Shown here piece after piece: positions 1 through 9,284 of a stretch of 64,000 nt of DNA. The stretch covers positions 40,802,581 to 40,866,580 of the forward strand of contig OX442314.1 in assembly GCA_949358305.1 (NCBI GenBank), written 5' to 3'. Each line of letters begins with the position of its first letter. The stretch's first letter is position 1. Below the pieces are notes generated by a model. That model had not been told where the DNA came from, did not search any database, and saw only the letters and a program-made list of their open reading frames with translations. This stretch comes from Strigamia acuminata. Its lineage: Eukaryota; Arthropoda; Chilopoda; Geophilomorpha; Linotaeniidae. The translations under genes were made by a program, and so were the position numbers.

Positions 1-868
1 TAGTCTTTCCTGGATCTTTATTTAAGTTCTTCGAGTGCTTCTTGAGCATTTCCTCGAGGAGTTTCGTTTGTTCTTCTCCAAGATTGGCGTCCATGGCCAG
101 ATTATGTATTAAATTCTCCTCTTGGAGGATAGTATTAAACGACTTAAAATTATAGTCTTGGATGAACTTCTTAATTTCGCCTCCTCCCCATTCCTCGTCG
201 TCCTTAGCTTTGTCTAGGAGTTCCGGAGGTATTATGGGTAGTCGTGGGTCCTCGTGGTTGTCGATGTAATTCCACGAACGTGTGACTGGGTTGGGCTGGA
301 TGTTCATCCGTTCCATCAAATCCATTCCTATCAGCAGGATTGTGTCTCGGGTTGGTAACACGATGAAGAAATGCTTAATCGTGCCTCCTTCCCATACAAA
401 ATCGGTTGATAACGTCCCCACTGCTCTAACTTCTCCCGCTGCTGTAAGAACTCGAATATTCTCGTTCATTCCCCGTAATTTTTTCTGTATTTTTTCTTCG
501 AGTGATTCGAATAAGTCGGTGGAGATAAACGACTGATCCGCTCCCGAGTCGAGTAGTCCCATTAACACCTTTTTGCCGAAAGAGACTGGTATTTTAGCCA
601 GTACGCTCTTCGCTTCTGTTGATAGGTTGCAACGAAGTATTCGCTTTTTAAGAGGATTGGCCCCTTGGTCAAGCGGCAAAGTCATGAAAGCGTTGGCTAT
701 ACCGTCTTCGTCTCTAATTTCGAATTTCCGTTTTTTGGTTGGAGTTGTGACTTCCTCGTTGGCAGCTTCCTCGAAGAATTCCAACAATTTTTTCATTTCT
801 TTAATTTGTTTTTCCACCAGTGTAAGGTCCATCGTTTTCGAAGTTATCGCGAGCGGATGTGGAATCAC
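1..868 (-). CDS. pol: Gypsy-A pol, N-terminal part (copy A, partial)
   Basis: This is the first ~289 codons of the Pol reading frame, continuing past the left edge of the window. It holds the retropepsin-type protease with the motif LLDSGADQSFIS near residue 110, whose DSG is the catalytic aspartate motif, and the start of the reverse transcriptase linker. The frame is offset -1 from gag and overlaps its last codons. The first in-frame start-like codon is GTG at 868 and the first ATG lies 12 codons later, so Pol is more likely made as a Gag-Pol fusion by the frameshift signal at 847-898 than by its own start. The sequence matches copy B nearly exactly. Confidence 0.9.
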   Translation of the reverse strand, partial: MIPHPLAITSKTMDLTLVEKQIKEMKKLLEFFEEAANEEVTTPTKKRKFEIRDEDGIANAFMTLPLDQGANPLKKRILRCNLSTEAKSVLAKIPVSFGKKVLMGLLDSGADQSFISTDLFESLEEKIQKKLRGMNENIRVLTAAGEVRAVGTLSTDFVWEGGTIKHFFIVLPTRDTILLIGMDLMERMNIQPNPVTRSWNYIDNHEDPRLPIIPPELLDKAKDDEEWGGGEIKKFIQDYNFKSFNTILQEENLIHNLAMDANLGEEQTKLLEEMLKKHSKNLNKDPGKT

Positions 869-898
869 TTTTGTTCCGCCCGCGAGTTCCAGTTTTTT
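847..898 (-). promoter_or_regulatory. -1 ribosomal frameshift signal at gag-pol junction (copy A)
   Basis: On the minus strand the heptamer A AAA AAC (898 to 892) lies in the gag frame. A 6-nt spacer follows, then an 11-bp stem whose arms are 885-875 and 857-847 (TCGCGGGCGGA with TCCGCTCGCGA, one G-U pair) around a 17-nt loop. Slipping back one base enters the open pol frame. Heptamer, spacer and hairpin match the established layout of retroviral -1 frameshift sites. Confidence 0.75.
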
Positions 899-3711
899 GT
901 CATACTGTCGAATTTGGCGGTGAGTTCCTTCAAGATTTTTTCTTGTTCCTTCGCGAGCAATTTCACTAGCTCCTCACGCTCTGCGGCCTTGTCGTCGGCT
1001 TTTTTCTTTGCCAGTTTTGGGCAGGCCTGACGCCAGTGGCCGCCTTCGTTACAGAAATTACAAGGGCTTTTCTTCTTTCCCTCCCGCTCAAAAGGTTTTT
1101 TGGGGTAGTCCTTCTTCTCGGAAGTCGCCTCTGTTTTCGGGTTGTGGTGTTCCGATTTTCTGGACTTCATCTGAGGTCGGTAGCTGGGCGCCAGTTCCTT
1201 CCCCATGTTTGCGTATACCACATCGTTGATACCTTCGTCAGCCTCATCGCTTTCCGAGAATTGCTCAGAGTCTTCGCTTACTTCGTCTTCCGACTTTTCC
1301 TCGGCGGCGTTAGTTTGCGTGCGATAGGCCTTATTCGGAGGTGGTAAAGGGTTAGAAGCTTGTTGGTTTTTCTTTGAGGGGAGTGGCTCTATACTTCCGT
1401 TTAGATAATTTCGCGATTGGAGCAGCTTAGTGGAGTCTATGCTGCGCTCCTGTATTCGTTGCTGTCGGGCCACTCCTAGAGCTCGCTCTTCTTTTGTCAG
1501 ATTTTCGTTATACCGAGCATTTACTTCGGTGTGTTTCTTCTCGACGAAAGCTAGGATGGCTTTGAAATTATCCCCTTTAGGAGCGTTCATTTCTCGTAGG
1601 ACTTTGGTTGCGGTTTCGTTTAGTCCTTGTTCGAAGAGAGCTTTCTGAGCGTGTTGGTCAAATGGTTTGTCCATTTCACGGAACAGGCTGTCGGCTCGTT
1701 GTACGTATTCCCTCAGAGTTTCCCCGGGAGCTTGCTTCATAGAGCTTACTCTTTTCTGGATTTCTTGGCTCGTCTCGCCATATTGATTGTGGAACTTTAT
1801 GACGAAATCTTCCCAGTTTCGGGGTTGGACATCAGCGTACCAGTTTCGGGCCCGGTTGATCAGCATTTCTGGTATTCCGCGTGCAACCATTTCGTCGGGT
1901 TCCGCTCCTAAGCGATTAATCGTCAGGGCGACTTCGTCCAAAAACAAGTTGCCGGCGTTCCAGGATCCGTCGAACTTAATTAGTCTCAGGGTCGTCCACT
2001 TGATGTTGTTATCCTTGCGAGAATACAGCCATCGGTCTGCGGAGTAACGTTTCAACAATCCTTCGCTTCGATCGTCCTCCTCGGTCTCTTGGCCACGGCT
2101 TTGTTGAAGTTTTTGGTCCATGGCCTGAAGGAGTTCGTCTTTCATCGTCCGTAGTTGGTTGCTTAGCGAGTCAGTCTCACTAAGCAGCGGTGATGATCGT
2201 GGATTGTCGGAAGGGAGGCTTGGGTAATGCGTACCGTTGCCCGTCAGTCCGAACTGATTGTGTTGGAACGACGTTTTCCCTGATGATCCCGCGGTGTTCG
2301 GGTTATTCGTGAGGTCTTGCGCTATGGTTGAGTTATCTGGGTTCGCTTTCTCTGGAGCGGAGGTTTGGCTCAACTTTGTTCCGGGCGGTATCAGATCGTC
2401 CAGTCGGGTCCCCGTGAGGCCTTCGTTCGTTTTTTTGATAAAAACGTAGGAATCTCTCCCAGCATACGCTTCGGCGGCGTGTTTCTTTTCGAGGTGATTT
2501 TTAACTGCGTTAATCTCCTCGAGCGTCGGCATGGCCAGTTTATTTTGACCTACTTCGTTGCGTATTTGATTCTTCTGATTTATACATCTGATTAGCTCTG
2601 CGTTAGGGTCGCCTGGGTTGTTATTACTGGTTTGGCCAGTTTTCATTGCGAATGAGTTTTTTACTGCCCATGATTGTGCGCCCTGATTATTCCTCCTATC
2701 CTGTATAAACGCCTCGTACAGTTCTCCTTTGACTTCGTCCGATTCGTTCAAGATGCTATCTAGTCCGTTGACTCGGATACTGCCGTGAGATGCTTGAGAG
2801 TCGATACTTTCGCTGTCTGACGTTGCTTCGCCGCCTGTCTCGGACTGTTGTCGATCTGCTCCGACCCGACGTCGTTTCTCTCCGCGTCTGGCCGTGTTAT
2901 CTGCCGATCGTTTTTCAGTCCTCTGATTTACTAGGTCGATTACTCGGCTTAGCTCTGCGTAGGGATCCTTGTCCTGGTCGATCTCGATGCCGTGTGCGCA
3001 AGCTACCCGAGTTACTTCTATTGCTTTGGCTACCAGCTCCTTAGCTGTGTGAGACCGTTCTGGGGAGCTCTGTACGGAGTTTGGCTCCGAATGCTGGCTT
3101 AACCCGTTGCTTGGCGGCCGGATCTGGCAGTCCTTTGCCATTTCTCGTTCGATTATTTTCTGCTTCGCGAGCAATTCTCGAGCCAGCTCGCGCTCCAGTG
3201 CCATTTGTTTAGCTTGGTGTTCTTGTGCCAAGCTCTGTTCCATGGCAGCTAATTTCTCGCGATGCTCTCTGGCTAAATCTTCCATCAATTCGTTTTTCTT
3301 CTTCTCTAACGCGACTGTTCTTGCTTGGTCTGCGCGGGCAGCCTCGTTGATAATTGCGGCACTTGTGTTTGCCGCTTTATTTAGAAGAGTCATTAGATCC
3401 ATTTCACTGGGATCCTTTTCGACTGGTCTTGGGCTTTTCAATCCGAATCGAGGGTTTTCGAACGATTTATTTAGTCCGTTTTCTTCGTGAGAGCTTCCTG
3501 ATCCTTCGAATTCGCCTCCCGTAAACGGAAGTTGTCTTGCAAGGGGAAGGCTTTCACTTGATGATTCCGTTGAAACTTTAGTCGAGTTAGTCTCGACTTC
3601 TGGTTCCACGTGGTTCGCTTCTTCCGCTTTTTGGCGTTCGATTTCTTCGGCTTCTTTTCTATCCTTTTCGTCGTTACGCCTTTTTCTATCTTCTGCGGTA
3701 GTTTTTGTCAT
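865..3711 (-). CDS. gag: Gypsy-A Gag polyprotein (copy A)
   Basis: A 948-codon ORF starting at ATG (MTKTTAEDRKRR). The N-terminal third is highly charged and probably coiled-coil (repeated Glu/Lys/Arg with alternating Leu/Ala, about residues 110-200). A capsid-like segment around residues 560-720 includes NWEDFVIKFHNQYGETSQE and GETLREYVQRADSLF, the typical retrotransposon gag fold region. An acidic stretch near residues 790-830 precedes a single CCHC zinc knuckle, CNFCNEGGHWRQAC, near residue 890. The ORF ends with TGA at 865-867, overlapping pol in the -1 frame. Gag should assemble the particle and bind element RNA. It is long for a gypsy gag because of the N-terminal extension. No disabling mutation is seen. 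Confidence 0.93.
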   Translation of the reverse strand: MTKTTAEDRKRRNDEKDRKEAEEIERQKAEEANHVEPEVETNSTKVSTESSSESLPLARQLPFTGGEFEGSGSSHEENGLNKSFENPRFGLKSPRPVEKDPSEMDLMTLLNKAANTSAAIINEAARADQARTVALEKKKNELMEDLAREHREKLAAMEQSLAQEHQAKQMALERELARELLAKQKIIEREMAKDCQIRPPSNGLSQHSEPNSVQSSPERSHTAKELVAKAIEVTRVACAHGIEIDQDKDPYAELSRVIDLVNQRTEKRSADNTARRGEKRRRVGADRQQSETGGEATSDSESIDSQASHGSIRVNGLDSILNESDEVKGELYEAFIQDRRNNQGAQSWAVKNSFAMKTGQTSNNNPGDPNAELIRCINQKNQIRNEVGQNKLAMPTLEEINAVKNHLEKKHAAEAYAGRDSYVFIKKTNEGLTGTRLDDLIPPGTKLSQTSAPEKANPDNSTIAQDLTNNPNTAGSSGKTSFQHNQFGLTGNGTHYPSLPSDNPRSSPLLSETDSLSNQLRTMKDELLQAMDQKLQQSRGQETEEDDRSEGLLKRYSADRWLYSRKDNNIKWTTLRLIKFDGSWNAGNLFLDEVALTINRLGAEPDEMVARGIPEMLINRARNWYADVQPRNWEDFVIKFHNQYGETSQEIQKRVSSMKQAPGETLREYVQRADSLFREMDKPFDQHAQKALFEQGLNETATKVLREMNAPKGDNFKAILAFVEKKHTEVNARYNENLTKEERALGVARQQRIQERSIDSTKLLQSRNYLNGSIEPLPSKKNQQASNPLPPPNKAYRTQTNAAEEKSEDEVSEDSEQFSESDEADEGINDVVYANMGKELAPSYRPQMKSRKSEHHNPKTEATSEKKDYPKKPFEREGKKKSPCNFCNEGGHWRQACPKLAKKKADDKAAEREELVKLLAKEQEKILKELTAKFDSMTKNWNSRAEQK

Positions 3712-3780
3712 TTCTTACGATATAATGATCGATCGAAAGATCCCGGTTATTATTTAAAGTATTGTCTTAAGGTTAGCAAA

Positions 3781-3803
3781 TCTATCCCGGACAGACCCCC
3801 ACG
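3781..3803 (-). promoter_or_regulatory. Primer binding site of Gypsy-A copy A
   Basis: Directly inside the 5' LTR, after a 2-nt CG spacer, the minus strand reads TGGGGGTCTGTCCGGGAT. The leading TGG is complementary to the CCA end of a tRNA, as expected for minus-strand priming. The particular tRNA is not identified. Confidence 0.7.
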
Positions 3804-4434
3804 TGTCGTGATTCGACTTTGTGGTTAAAGATAATAAATAATACACTCGGGAATACAATATATTTCAAATACTGCTTTATTAAAACACGCTTACTAATAC
3901 AAATATAAGTCAAGATGTTTCCTGTGTTGGTCCTCGGATTCGGCTGCGAATACGAGTTGCCGCTAAACAATGGCGGATCCAATTGTTTAGTCCTACGCGT
4001 GGTCTATGTTTGTTGTCTAGGGTATTTCCACGTGTTATTATGAACACGCGAGAATTCGCTTTCTCGTGCGAATTAAACGAATATCGTTCGAATATTTATT
4101 CTAGCGTAGATTGGCTACGCTAAATAAATGTGGCTGTTGTACAGTTGAAATGGTCAGCGGGCACCGGTCCTCGATCAATCCGTGAAACGGCCTGAAAGGT
4201 GAGGTAAATGGTGCTCTTGCTGAAATGTGGTAACTGTAGTGTCGTTTCCGGTCAAGCATTGGCTATATATATTAACCGGAAATGACGTCATATGCAAATC
4301 CTTCTGATTATGCAGGTTCGCAGAAACACGCGACTAGTCAGTCTAGTCGGTATTTCTAGCGCGCTCTAGTGGCGAGTATTAGTAACACAATAATCACCGC
4401 TAATTACTTCTTCAGGTGATGCTGAATCACCACA
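3804..4434 (-). repeat. 5' LTR of Gypsy-A copy A (631 bp)
   Basis: A 631-bp block repeated at 38909-39539 and 50066-50696. It begins TGTCGTGATTCG and ends CGAATCACCACA on the plus strand (here with one T change), so its termini form an inverted repeat. It differs from the copy B LTRs at several sites, for instance around 4255-4275. Confidence 0.95.
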
Positions 4435-5010
4435 TGGTCAATTGGACTGCAGACGACATTGCTGCGGCCTTATCAGTGCGAGCAGTGTCACGAAGAGCGT
4501 ACGCACATTTAAGGAATATTAGATACTCATTTCCTGGCTTATCTACTTTTTGCAGATAAACCAGAAATTTTATGTGCAGGCCAGGTATCCATTGGGATGT
4601 TCTAACAATCATACAAAAGCAAACTGCTGGTTTCAATGAACGGGAGAGGATGTGCATTTTATCATTTGATGAAATGAATGTAGATGCACATATATGCTAC
4701 GACCAAACATTGGACAAAATTTTGGATTTTCATATCAATGTACAGGTTTATGATCAGAGGACTGATAAAAAAATTGGAAGCAGCCGATATACTACGACTT
4801 TGACACAGCAATGACACCAGATTTGCTGCGAGAAATTGTGAAAGATGTTGCGAATATTAGTTTGAGAATAGTTGGATTGTTAATGACATGGGTGGGAAGA
4901 ATCAGAAGCTATGGAATGACATGGAGGTCAACATGATGAAAACATATTTCAGCAATCCAGCTGATGAAACCAAAAGAATCTGTGTTTTTTTAGGACATTC
5001 CGCATTTGTT
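4435..5010 (+). pseudogene. P-element/THAP9-type transposase remnant, interrupted by Gypsy-A LTR
   Basis: Translation gives WTADDIAAALSVRAVSRRAY, then LPGL-like FPGLSTFCR, an in-frame TAA, then PGIHWDVLTII, ERMCILSFDEMNVD and, after a frameshift, AMTPDLLREIVKDV and KLWNDMEVNMM. The order and motifs match the N-terminal half of P-element/THAP9 transposases, where SFDEM carries the first catalytic aspartate of the RNase H fold. One nonsense codon and at least one frameshift make it non-functional. Its 5' end is cut by the Gypsy-A LTR. It is clearly distinct from the second P-type fragment at 9285, so two lineages are present. The family call is by motif memory only. Confidence 0.7.
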
Positions 5011-5029
5011 GTAGACCTGTGCGCCGAGC

Positions 5030-5342
5030 CCAATTTGCCGGCGGCGGCTTGTTGCGGCTGATCGCCACGAGATGGCGGCGGCTCGGATCGGCTTCAATGG
5101 TAGGAGCCGGCGGCTGGCGGCTCAGCCGATGACGTACGGTATCGGCGGCGGCCAGCCAGCTGATCGGCTAAGCCGAAATTTTTCGATTAAAAAGAGTCAA
5201 AACAACAAAACGAATACGAAATAAACCTAGAAAACCTCCAAACCAAAAAATGAAAAGAAAAAAAATAAAAACAAACATGAAATTAAAAAAAAAAAAAAAA
5301 AATCCAAAATTAAGTTCCTTTATTTGTTACAAAAAATTTACA
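5030..5342. other. GC-rich GGCGGC block followed by A-rich tract, no gene
   Basis: About 130 bp (5036-5165) is rich in GGCGGC and GCCGGCGG with partly self-complementary parts, in an otherwise AT-rich setting. An adenine-rich stretch with a run of about 18 A at 5287 follows. The layout could be a retroposed non-coding element with a poly(A) tail. No coding potential was found. Confidence 0.3.
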
Positions 5343-5709
5343 TTAACCTTCCCATAGCCATGGTAGGTCACCAAAATGTAAAAACTTGAAAAATCAACAT
5401 AACTTTTTTTTATGTGAAAATAAATATTTGAAACCAACTGGTATTCCTCGAATGTATTTTTTTGCTCTTTTTGAATAATAAATCAAATTTTTTTTCCTAA
5501 TTGTAATTAAGTTATTGCTGATTTTCATTAAAAAACACCATTAGTGCAAGCGCTTTACATCAGTTTTGCTGTATTTCGTCACCAGATGGCGCTATAAAAT
5601 GGCGCTATTTTTAAAACGTAGTCTATACGATTTTAAAATGTAATCCATACGATCCATACGATTTTGTTATCAAATCACCTTGTCATTTCATTTTATTGTT
5701 TGCTTTGAG

Positions 5710-6120
5710 ATGGACAGCTCTAGTGATTTTTCGGACAGTGATTCTTTCGTTTCTGATGAAGAAAATAGTGATCTTAGTGATGCTGAAATTGAAAATTTTT
5801 CTGAAAGCGATGAATCAAATGGTGATGATAGCGATGGTGAAATTCCAACCTCATGGGCATGGAGTTCAACACCACCACCGAAAACTAAGACACGCGCTGT
5901 AAACTTGGTTAAAACAATAGAAGGATTGACTGCTTATTCCAATCGAGTCAATTCATTTCTCGATTGTTTCAATTTATTCATTACCGATCAAATGTTGGAC
6001 TTGGTATGTACAATTCTATTATTTTAACTTTAATCTACTTTATTTATGTCATTATTCATGTTTTTATTTATTGTAAAACTTGTTTAGATTGTTTCTTGTA
6101 CAAATGTGCATGCTGAAATA
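5710..6120 (+). pseudogene. piggyBac-like transposase, N-terminal exons only
   Basis: ATG at 5710 opens an acidic, serine-rich N-terminus (MDSSSDFSDSDSF), then WAWSSTPPP and NSFLDCFNLFITDQMLDL. A GT donor at 6004 and a TTTAG acceptor at 6086-6087 join this to IVSCTNVHAEI. The result resembles the start of the PGBD DDE domain (acidic leader, then F..F.TD..L.LIV..TN.YA). The catalytic DDD part is absent from the element, so this is an internally deleted copy. Its placement between TTAA-flanked C-rich termini supports the family call. The spliced reading is inferred from consensus sites only. Confidence 0.55.
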
Positions 6121-6140
6121 AATAAAATAAATATTATTAG

Positions 6141-6551
6141 TTACATTATTCTACAGTTGTATATTATTATTAATATTACATTTTTAAATGCCCCATCGTT
6201 TTTTTGTAAATCATCGGGGAAAATTTCGCGAACATATTGCAAAAATTCTGCTGGCAGCTTGATGCCGGCAGTTATGTTTTTTTTCCGCTGAAAATTAGAA
6301 AGTTAGGGTTAATAATAATAATAAATAAACAAATAAACGCAATAATACCTTTACCGTGTGCGATACAATGCGAAAAATTCCCGCACGCTTGCTTTTATCG
6401 GATTTAGTTCCATCCTTCTTAAACCTTTCAAAAAGGTTTAGCAGTTCTCTTGGCATGTGAGAACTACAATATAAATTAGTTTTAGTTCATGAAAGTATCA
6501 AATAAAATTTAAAATCCCTTACTTAATATTTTCGAAGGCAGAATCCAGCAT
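6141..6551 (-). CDS. Predicted three-exon small protein inside the piggyBac-like element (96 aa)
   Basis: On the minus strand, exons 6551-6523, 6463-6349 and 6287-6141 join in frame through GTAAGG/TTGTAG and GTATTA/TTTCAG sites and end at TAA. The product starts MLDSAFENI, continues SHMPRELLNLFERFKKDG and IKLPAEFLQYVREIFPDDL, and is helical and charged throughout. I do not recognise the family. It runs antisense to the piggyBac transposase remnant and lies wholly within the TTAA-bounded element, so it would be carried along when the element moves. Three exons joining in phase by chance is possible but not the simplest reading. The tail of exon 3 past residue 80 is low-complexity and may be untranslated in reality. 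Confidence 0.4.
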
Positions 6552-6728
6552 GGTATCGGTGATTTCTGTTGCTATGCTAGGAATAACTAAGCAATAACTA
6601 GACTCGATAAAAAAAAACACCAGGAAAAATGTGATTCTGCACATGCGCAGAAGCATTTTAAAAGAAGGCCGATTTGACCGACCTCAGCTAGCAATGGTGG
6701 AAATTATGCTTGGCTATGGGAAGGTTAA

Positions 6729-7581
6729 AGAAAACAGTAATTGTCGTGAATAAAAAGCGTTTCCTTGACGGTTTTGGCACTTAAACTTGCTCGTTTAGCA
6801 GAAATTAAATTCCCACTTGTAGAAAATGCTCGTTCCGATGGTGCACTTGTGGCAGGAATGCACAAAGATATTTTTGCCAGTTTAGATAAAATCGGATATA
6901 CAGCTTCGTGTTTTTTCCACCAAATCAAAACATCTTCAACTGACATGTGAATCATGGACATTTGTATATTTTCCAACTTCACTCGCAAGTCCATTAGTTT
7001 CGGGAATTTGAGCTGCATATTTCATTAGTAAATGGGTTCTTGAATTTTTCACCGGTGGTTCTTTTGGGTAACTCTGAGCGTTATCGGTTGTAATAGAAAT
7101 GTTATACTTTTCAGCTAGATTTCTAAAAAATTTGTACTTTGTAGTGTTATTCGAAATCAAAAATTTTTGTACAATTTCCAAATGCTGAGCATCTGGGTTC
7201 AACAAAGCTGCACCAAGATTTTCCAAGGTCGTTGGCAAACGCTTTTCCAAATTTAAACTCAAAACTCTAGCGTAATTTGAGATTTCGAAATCGTCAGAGG
7301 TATGAAATTCTGATAACTTAGCCAATATTTCAGTTTTAAACAATAAAACGCAATTCAATGTTGGATACTTTGATCCATTCAAAATATCAGTCGCATTTTT
7401 AAACACTTCAAGTACCGTTTCTAGCAACTGAAGTATTCCCGCATCATCATCCGACAAAATCAAGTTATATTTTTGCAGTTTCTCCAGCATATTTCGAATT
7501 ACGTCCTTGTTTTTTCGAAAACTTTGGAGCATCGTAAGCAAACTGTTCCAACGTGTTGCAACATCTATTTTTAAAGTTTCG
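6729..7581 (-). pseudogene. hAT-family transposase, C-terminal half, frameshifted
   Basis: Reading from 7581 downwards, the protein shows IDVATRWNSLLTMLQSF, a typical hAT core motif (D..TRWNS), then a long helical segment. After a frameshift near 6940-7010 comes the dimerisation domain VEDVLIWWKKHEAVYPILSK and IPATSAPSERAFSTSGN. That last motif is the signature of the hAT C-terminal domain. The N-terminal part with the BED finger and first catalytic residues is missing, replaced at 7582 by an unrelated 512-bp repeat. It is broken by a frameshift and truncation. The piggyBac-like element abuts its stop codon. Confidence 0.8.
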
Positions 7582-8093
7582 TAAAATGATTTAAATTGAT
7601 TAATGATTTTTTGTTTCATAGAGATCATAATAATCATAATAAATATGCATGCTATCAAATTATTTTATTTCATTAAGATATTTTTGTCTTGTAGAGTGTC
7701 AGAGACGTAGACACGGATTCTGATTCTTCATTTCAAGTTATGGTAAATATTAAACTATTATCATGCAAATTTTATTTTTTACATTAATTTGTTGGCTTGT
7801 GTATAAATTTATATTTTAATAATCACTGGTGTAATTTATTTCTTTTAGATCTTATTTATTGTTAGAACATACAGTTCATTTTCTTTTATTTTAGAGTGAA
7901 TGTTTTGATATTTCCTCATCACCAGTAAAGCAGCGTGAAGATCTCACATCATACGATAATCCTACAGTTGTTCCATTTCTATTAAATTGCCAGAAGAAAA
8001 CTCCTGAATTAATTGTTAATGAATTACCACACAATATTTGTTACACAGCATGGTATGTTATTGATGTTGGTAAAAATTGGAAAGAAATACTTG
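7582..8093 (+). repeat. 512-bp repeat, copy 1 (copy 2 at 62287-62798)
   Basis: This block matches 62287-62798 without a gap and with about ten mismatches. It holds two exons on the plus strand, one after TTGTAG near 7694 (SVRDVDTDSDSSFQVM) and one after TTTTAG near 7894 (SECFDISSSPVKQ to AWYVIDVGKNWKEIL). The same exons continue into the MULE-like pseudogene at 62287-63202, but here the homology stops at 8093. Confidence 0.85.
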
Positions 8094-8689
8094 ACTACAG
8101 CATCTTGACTAGGTTGCAAGCATGTACTGCAGGTGAAAAATATTTTGAATAAATTGAAAAAAATCTCATTTTGCAATAAAAATAAATCTAAAATTTTAGA
8201 AAATGATGATGATACACATAATTTTAATTATTTTTGAATTTTTGCACCTTTCTTCTCATTGGTGACTATTCTAGACGCTTTGAGCTTTCCTCTCGTTGCA
8301 TTTACAGCCGAAACTGCACCAGTAGCGTCCATGAATCCGGCACGCTTTTGCCTCGCTGCAATCGCGTCGGCTTTTGCACCTAGGACTTCAGCCAACATCG
8401 CCAGATTGTGACCTTGGGGAAAGTCAGATCACAAGCTGAGAAATTTACAGACGCGGAGCAGGAATTAAACACGGAAGACACCCCCTCTGTCTCGGCGCAG
8501 CCACCGATGAAAAAGGTGAAGACCTCGAACCAAAGTTCGACGGTTGAAACACAACCAAAAGTGGCCTATAAGTGTCCAATTCCTCTTCGATTATCGTATG
8601 CAATTTTTAAAAGAAAATACCATTATTTCTGGTAACAATTAATTTAGATCGGGAGCCATTTTGTTTAAAATTCTTTTGTCTGGCCAGTG
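8094..8689. other. No clear gene; two short open stretches
   Basis: A minus-strand open stretch about 8408-8231 reads NLAMLAEVLGAKADAIAARQ and ends at TAA. A plus-strand open stretch 8408-8635 is Ser/Thr/Lys rich. Neither has a recognisable domain and both may be fragments of an unrecognised transposon protein. Confidence 0.25.
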
Positions 8690-8890
8690 GTCAATATGAC
8701 GTCACTGGGCAGAAAATCATCTGATTGGCTTGTGGGGTTTTCTGCAGCAGAAAAAATAGGAATAGAGTATTTTTTCTGCTCCCTATTTTCTGCCCAAATA
8801 AGAGGAAGTGACGTCTTAGCAGAAAATTTACTGGGCAGAAAAGTGGATTTTCTGCTGTTTCAGTGGAGTGGGAACCTAGCATTAGAGTGA
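8690..8890. mobile_element. MITE-like palindromic element
   Basis: The segment carries inverted copies of TGACGTCACTGGGCAGAAAA (8698-8717) and its complement near 8789-8816, plus two further GGGCAGAAAA/TTTTCTGC copies up to 8855. It has no ORF. The inverted arrangement suggests a small non-autonomous DNA element, but its exact ends and target duplication are unclear. Confidence 0.35.
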
Positions 8891-9019
8891 AGAAAAACCC
8901 CCCTTTCTTTGAGGCCTTTTCATTGGTGTAGTGATACCAAAAAGTAGAGCAATACACCAGGTTTTAATAAAAGATCAGGCTTTATTAAGCCTAATAATCT
9001 TAAAATAAAGTAAATAAAC

Positions 9020-9284
9020 AATGGTATTTTGGTATGTTATTTTTGTATTTTGGTAATTTTTGTATTTTGGTATGGTATTTTGTATTTTGGTACAGTATTT
9101 TGGTACGGTATTTTGGTACGGTATTTTGGTACGGTATTTTGATACCTTTGGTACCAAATATATTTTAATACTATTGGTACCAAATATATTTTAATACTAT
9201 TGGTACCAAATATATTTTAATACTATTGGTACCAAATATATTTTAATACTATTGGTACCAAATATATTTTGGTACTATTGGTAT
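9020..9284. repeat. Simple repeat and 26-bp GGTACC tandem array
   Basis: From about 9020 to 9140 variants of GGTATTTT and GGTACGGTATTTT alternate. From 9144 to about 9280 a 26-bp unit containing the palindrome GGTACC repeats, with GGTACC at 9150, 9176, 9202, 9228 and 9254. No gene overlaps it. Confidence 0.9.

Larger units (their letters stand above)
1..4434 (-). mobile_element. Ty3/gypsy LTR retrotransposon Gypsy-A, copy A, cut by window edge
   Basis: The first 4.4 kb repeat 46263-50696 almost base for base on the same strand, with a constant offset of 46262. This part holds the N-terminal third of pol, the whole gag, a 92-nt leader with primer binding site, and the 5' LTR. The rest of the element lies beyond the left edge. 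Gag differs from copy B by roughly eight residues and the LTR by a handful of bases, so the two are young members of one family. The 5' LTR abuts a P-element transposase remnant at 4435, so the copy landed in an older transposon. Confidence 0.95.
5347..6724. mobile_element. Short piggyBac-like element flanked by TTAA
   Basis: The left end reads TTAA then CCTTCCCATAGCCA. The right end reads TGGCTATGGGAAGG then TTAA (6725-6728). TTAA target duplications and short C-rich inverted termini are the hallmark of piggyBac. At 1378 bp it is too short for a full transposase. It holds the N-terminal exon of a piggyBac-like protein on the plus strand and an unrelated three-exon ORF on the minus strand. 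It sits just beyond the C-terminus of a broken hAT transposase. Confidence 0.7.

Noticed and set aside
865-3711. Several plus-strand ORFs of 60-127 codons opposite gag (for example 1036-1347, 3107-3490), repeated at 47298-49752
   Set aside because: They are complements of the Gag coding frame, appear in both copies only because gag does, and have no domain.
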